Source: JANRKF01 sp964519595
Lineage (GTDB): Bacteria > Pseudomonadota > Alphaproteobacteria > Rickettsiales > SXRF01
Assembly (NCBI GenBank): GCA_964519595.1
Contig: CAZFJN010000060.1
Location: 1 to 7,584 of the forward strand
Direction of reading: 5' to 3'
DNA length: 7,584 nucleotides
Below the pieces are notes generated by a model. That model saw only the letters and a list, made by a program, of their open reading frames with translations, made no database searches and was not told the DNA's origin. Shown piece after piece: positions 5,660 to 7,584 of the stretch. How positions within the stretch are numbered: the first letter of the stretch is position 1; each line of letters starts with the position of its first letter. The translations under genes and the position numbers were made by a program.

Positions 5660-6373
5660 ATGACTGAAAATTCAACAAATGCAACAAACGCAACAATGGA
5701 GAAAGCGCATAAGGCTGGCCATAGAAAGCGTCTGCGCGAGCGTTTTTTAAGAGCCGGAGCGGAAGCGTTGGCGGATTATGAATTGCTGGAGATGATTTTA
5801 TTTCCGGCCAAGCCGATTGGCGATGTTAAGCCAATGGCGAAGAATTTACTGGCTGCATTTAAAAGTTTTGGCGGCGTGCTTCATGCGAGAACTGAAGCGT
5901 TGCTGATGGTTGAGGGAGTTAATGAAGCGGCGGTTGTGGCGATTAAAGTTGCCAAGGCGGCTTCAGAGAGAATTCTGAAAGAGGAATTTTCTAATAAGCC
6001 AATTATGAAAAACTGGACGCAGCTGCTTGATTATTGCCGTTTGCATATCGGACATAACATACATGAGGAATTTCACGTTTTATTTTTAGACAGCAAGTTG
6101 CAGCTTATTGCTGATGAGCGGCAGCAGAAAGGTACGGTTAATCATGCTCCGGTTTATCCGCGTGAGGTGGTGAAAAGGGCGCTGGAGCTTGGCGCAAGCA
6201 GTATTATCCTCGCGCATAATCATCCTAGTGGTGATGTAAATCCTAGTAAAGACGATATTGAAATAACCAGAACGATAATCGCTGCGGCGTTGCCGCTGGG
6301 AATTGCTGTTCATGATCATCTGATAATCAGCGCCAATAAACATTTTTCCTTCAAAAGCAAAGGGCTGATATGA
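5660..6373 (+). CDS. radC: RadC family protein (JAB/MPN metalloprotease-like, UPF0758)
   Basis: This 237-residue protein has an N-terminal helix-hairpin-helix-like region (LADYELLEMILFPAKPIGDV, then LLMVEGVNEAAVVAIKVAKA) and a C-terminal JAB1/MPN-type RadC domain. Counting from the ATG at 5660, the JAMM zinc motif is seen as E136/E137 (in IHEEFHVLFLD) and HNHPSGDVNPSKDD with H186, H188 and D192. The family was named for DNA repair, but that role was not confirmed in E. coli; a nucleic-acid-related metalloprotease-like function is the safe reading. The ATG at 5660 is preferred over the in-frame TTG at 5633 because GGAAG ends seven bases upstream. The region after the start is low-complexity (TENSTNATNATMEK). 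It follows map with the palindromic element between them and overlaps the ELM1-family gene by ATGA, so those two are co-translated. Confidence 0.95.
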   Translation: MTENSTNATNATMEKAHKAGHRKRLRERFLRAGAEALADYELLEMILFPAKPIGDVKPMAKNLLAAFKSFGGVLHARTEALLMVEGVNEAAVVAIKVAKAASERILKEEFSNKPIMKNWTQLLDYCRLHIGHNIHEEFHVLFLDSKLQLIADERQQKGTVNHAPVYPREVVKRALELGASSIILAHNHPSGDVNPSKDDIEITRTIIAAALPLGIAVHDHLIISANKHFSFKSKGLI

Positions 6374-7302
6374 AGAAGGAAGCTTTTGGAATTAGCGACG
6401 GCAGCGCCGGAATGGTCGCGCAATTGCGGTCTTTTGCGGAAGCTATGGATTATTCGCTCAGTGAACTGACAGTTGGCGTTAATCTTCCGTGGCATTATCT
6501 GCCGAATTGCTGTTTTGATTTAGGCGGTGGCAGAATCTTTCCGATTATCAGCGCAGACACTATGAAGCTATTTGAAGAATTGCCGGAGATTATTATAAGT
6601 TGTGGAAGAAAGGCGGCGCTGGTTTCTGCTTATTTGCGGAATTTGTCAGATAAGAATTATCAGCAATCAACAAAATTCATACATATTCAAGATCCGCAAA
6701 TGTCAGCGCGTAATTTTGATGTGGTTATTGCCATGGAACATGATCGCATCAAGGGCAGCAATGTAATAAAAACTCCTTATGCGCTGCATAATATAACTGA
6801 GGAAAAGCTTCAGGAGGCGAGGAATTTATGGTTTGAGCGATTTGCGAATTTACCACGACCATGGAATGCGGTTTTAATTGGCGGTTCAACTAATAAATAT
6901 GATTTTACTACAAAAGCCATGAGGGAGTTGATTTTACAGCTTGAGAAAATTTCCGGATCATTGCTTATAACCATCTCGCGGAGAACTGGCGGCGCTAATA
7001 GCTGTTTATTGGCGCAGCATAGCTGGAGAGGAGAGGTTTTTATTTATGAAGGCAAGGGAGATAATCCTTATCTTGGAATGCTTGCCTGCGCGGATAAAAT
7101 CTATGTAACTAATGATTCAGTGAATATGATGAGCGAGGCGCTTGCCAGTGGCAAGAAGGTTGAGATTTTGAAATTATCCGGACATTCAGGAACGAAGCCG
7201 GCGCGGTTTGCCGAGAATCTGCATAAAATTGGCAAAGATCCTAAAATCATGATGCAGGAAATTGCCGGTTCAGTCAGTAATATTCTTGCCGGAAGCTCTT
7301 AA
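6370..7302 (+). CDS. ELM1-family protein (mitochondrial fission ELM1-like)
   Basis: This 310-residue cytosolic protein belongs to the ELM1 family, common in alphaproteobacteria and named after a plant mitochondrial fission factor. Recognisable segments in order are GISDGSAGMVAQLRSFAEAM (7-26), EIIISCGRKAAL (73-84), FIHIQDP (103-109), NVIKTPYALHNIT (131-143), AVLIGGSTNKY (167-177), LLITISRRTG (198-207), GDNPYLGML (230-238) and YVTNDSVNMMSEALASGKKV (245-264). The two-lobed pattern with GGS, SRRT and NDS-x-NM-x-SEA motifs resembles glycosyltransferase-B folds, so a sugar-nucleotide role in the envelope is possible. The bacterial function is not established. The ATG overlaps the radC stop, with an AAAGGG Shine-Dalgarno inside the radC end. 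It is full length and intact, and its last 33 bp overlap the convergent right-edge gene. Confidence 0.92.
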   Translation: MKKEAFGISDGSAGMVAQLRSFAEAMDYSLSELTVGVNLPWHYLPNCCFDLGGGRIFPIISADTMKLFEELPEIIISCGRKAALVSAYLRNLSDKNYQQSTKFIHIQDPQMSARNFDVVIAMEHDRIKGSNVIKTPYALHNITEEKLQEARNLWFERFANLPRPWNAVLIGGSTNKYDFTTKAMRELILQLEKISGSLLITISRRTGGANSCLLAQHSWRGEVFIYEGKGDNPYLGMLACADKIYVTNDSVNMMSEALASGKKVEILKLSGHSGTKPARFAENLHKIGKDPKIMMQEIAGSVSNILAGSS

Positions 7303-7584
7303 ATCACGATCATAAATCGGATGATAATTGCCGTGATAAAATTCAAATTTCTCAATTTGCGGCGGCGCTGATACGCCGATAATTTCGAGCAGCTTTTCTT
7401 CCTTGCCGTTAAATGTCTGCTGCCAGACGGCAAGAAAATCATCATAATTCCATTTTTCGCAGTCTTTATAATCTTCGTTATGGCGTGTGAAATTTATTGC
7501 AGTAACTCGCGCTACTGAATCAATAACTCGCCATAAATCAGTGCGATCTTCCGGCAGGCGGTCATCCCAGAATTCATTGCGTAG
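7270..7584 (-). CDS. Unrecognised protein, C-terminal 104 residues (cut by the right edge)
   Basis: A minus-strand frame enters from the right edge and is open for 104 codons to a TGA at 7272-7270; its start lies outside the window. The residues read LRNEFWDDRLPEDRTDLWRV at the edge, then VTAINFTRHNEDYKDCEKWN, a central FLAVWQQTFNGKEEKLLEII, and a tail with FEFYHGNYHPIYDRDLRASG. The composition is rich in D, E, W and Y, with no membrane segments, and looks like a real soluble protein. No family could be named. It overlaps the ELM1-family gene tail to tail by 33 bp, which means no terminator lies between them. A stop within the ELM1 overlap and the steady codon pattern support a genuine gene. 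Confidence 0.65.
   Translation of the reverse strand, partial: LRNEFWDDRLPEDRTDLWRVIDSVARVTAINFTRHNEDYKDCEKWNYDDFLAVWQQTFNGKEEKLLEIIGVSAPPQIEKFEFYHGNYHPIYDRDLRASGKNITD

Overview
The window looks like a chromosomal segment of an AT-leaning alphaproteobacterium. The best evidence is the order map, radC and an ELM1-family gene (the family named after plant mitochondrial fission protein ELM1 and common in alphaproteobacteria), together with the short CinA-type protein. Genus cannot be read from the sequence. The palindromic mobile-looking element and the short tandem repeat would suit a host-associated lineage, but that is only an inference.

Layout. Bases 1-210 hold a possible gene tail and no other clear signal. 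A GNAT acetyltransferase (+, 211-735) ends at a hairpin. Facing it is a leftward pair of small BamE/SmpA-like lipoprotein genes (1622-1212 and 1207-776). The first of the pair has an in-frame TGA one codon after its lipobox cysteine and is probably a pseudogene or a recoded gene. A possible 49-residue membrane peptide (+, 1753-1902) runs head-on into the next operon. That operon (-, 3661-1904) encodes an ABC-type/OLD-like AAA ATPase and an RloB-like protein with TOPRIM-type acidic residues. It resembles the AbiL/RloAB class of anti-phage pairs and is the main accessory system here. A short CinA-like MoaB-fold protein (-, 4534-3773) lies upstream of it on the same strand.

Between cinA and the divergent map gene sits a 77-bp array of eleven 7-bp units (TTAGGGG, CTAGGGG twice, TTAGGGA eight times). 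It is telomere-like, G-quadruplex-prone, and ends 6 bp from the cinA start codon. Next come map (4664-5461), a 145-bp MITE-like palindrome with 18-bp perfect terminal inverted repeats and a candidate TTTA target duplication (5474-5618), radC (5660-6373) and the ELM1-family gene (6370-7302), which overlaps radC by ATGA. A leftward gene cut by the right edge overlaps the end of the ELM1 gene tail to tail.

The right half (map, radC, ELM1) is housekeeping or conserved. The left half (acetyltransferase, lipoproteins, ATPase-RloB) is more accessory. The two halves meet at the repeat-bearing cinA/map divergent region. No rRNA, tRNA, CRISPR array, transposase or integrase was found.
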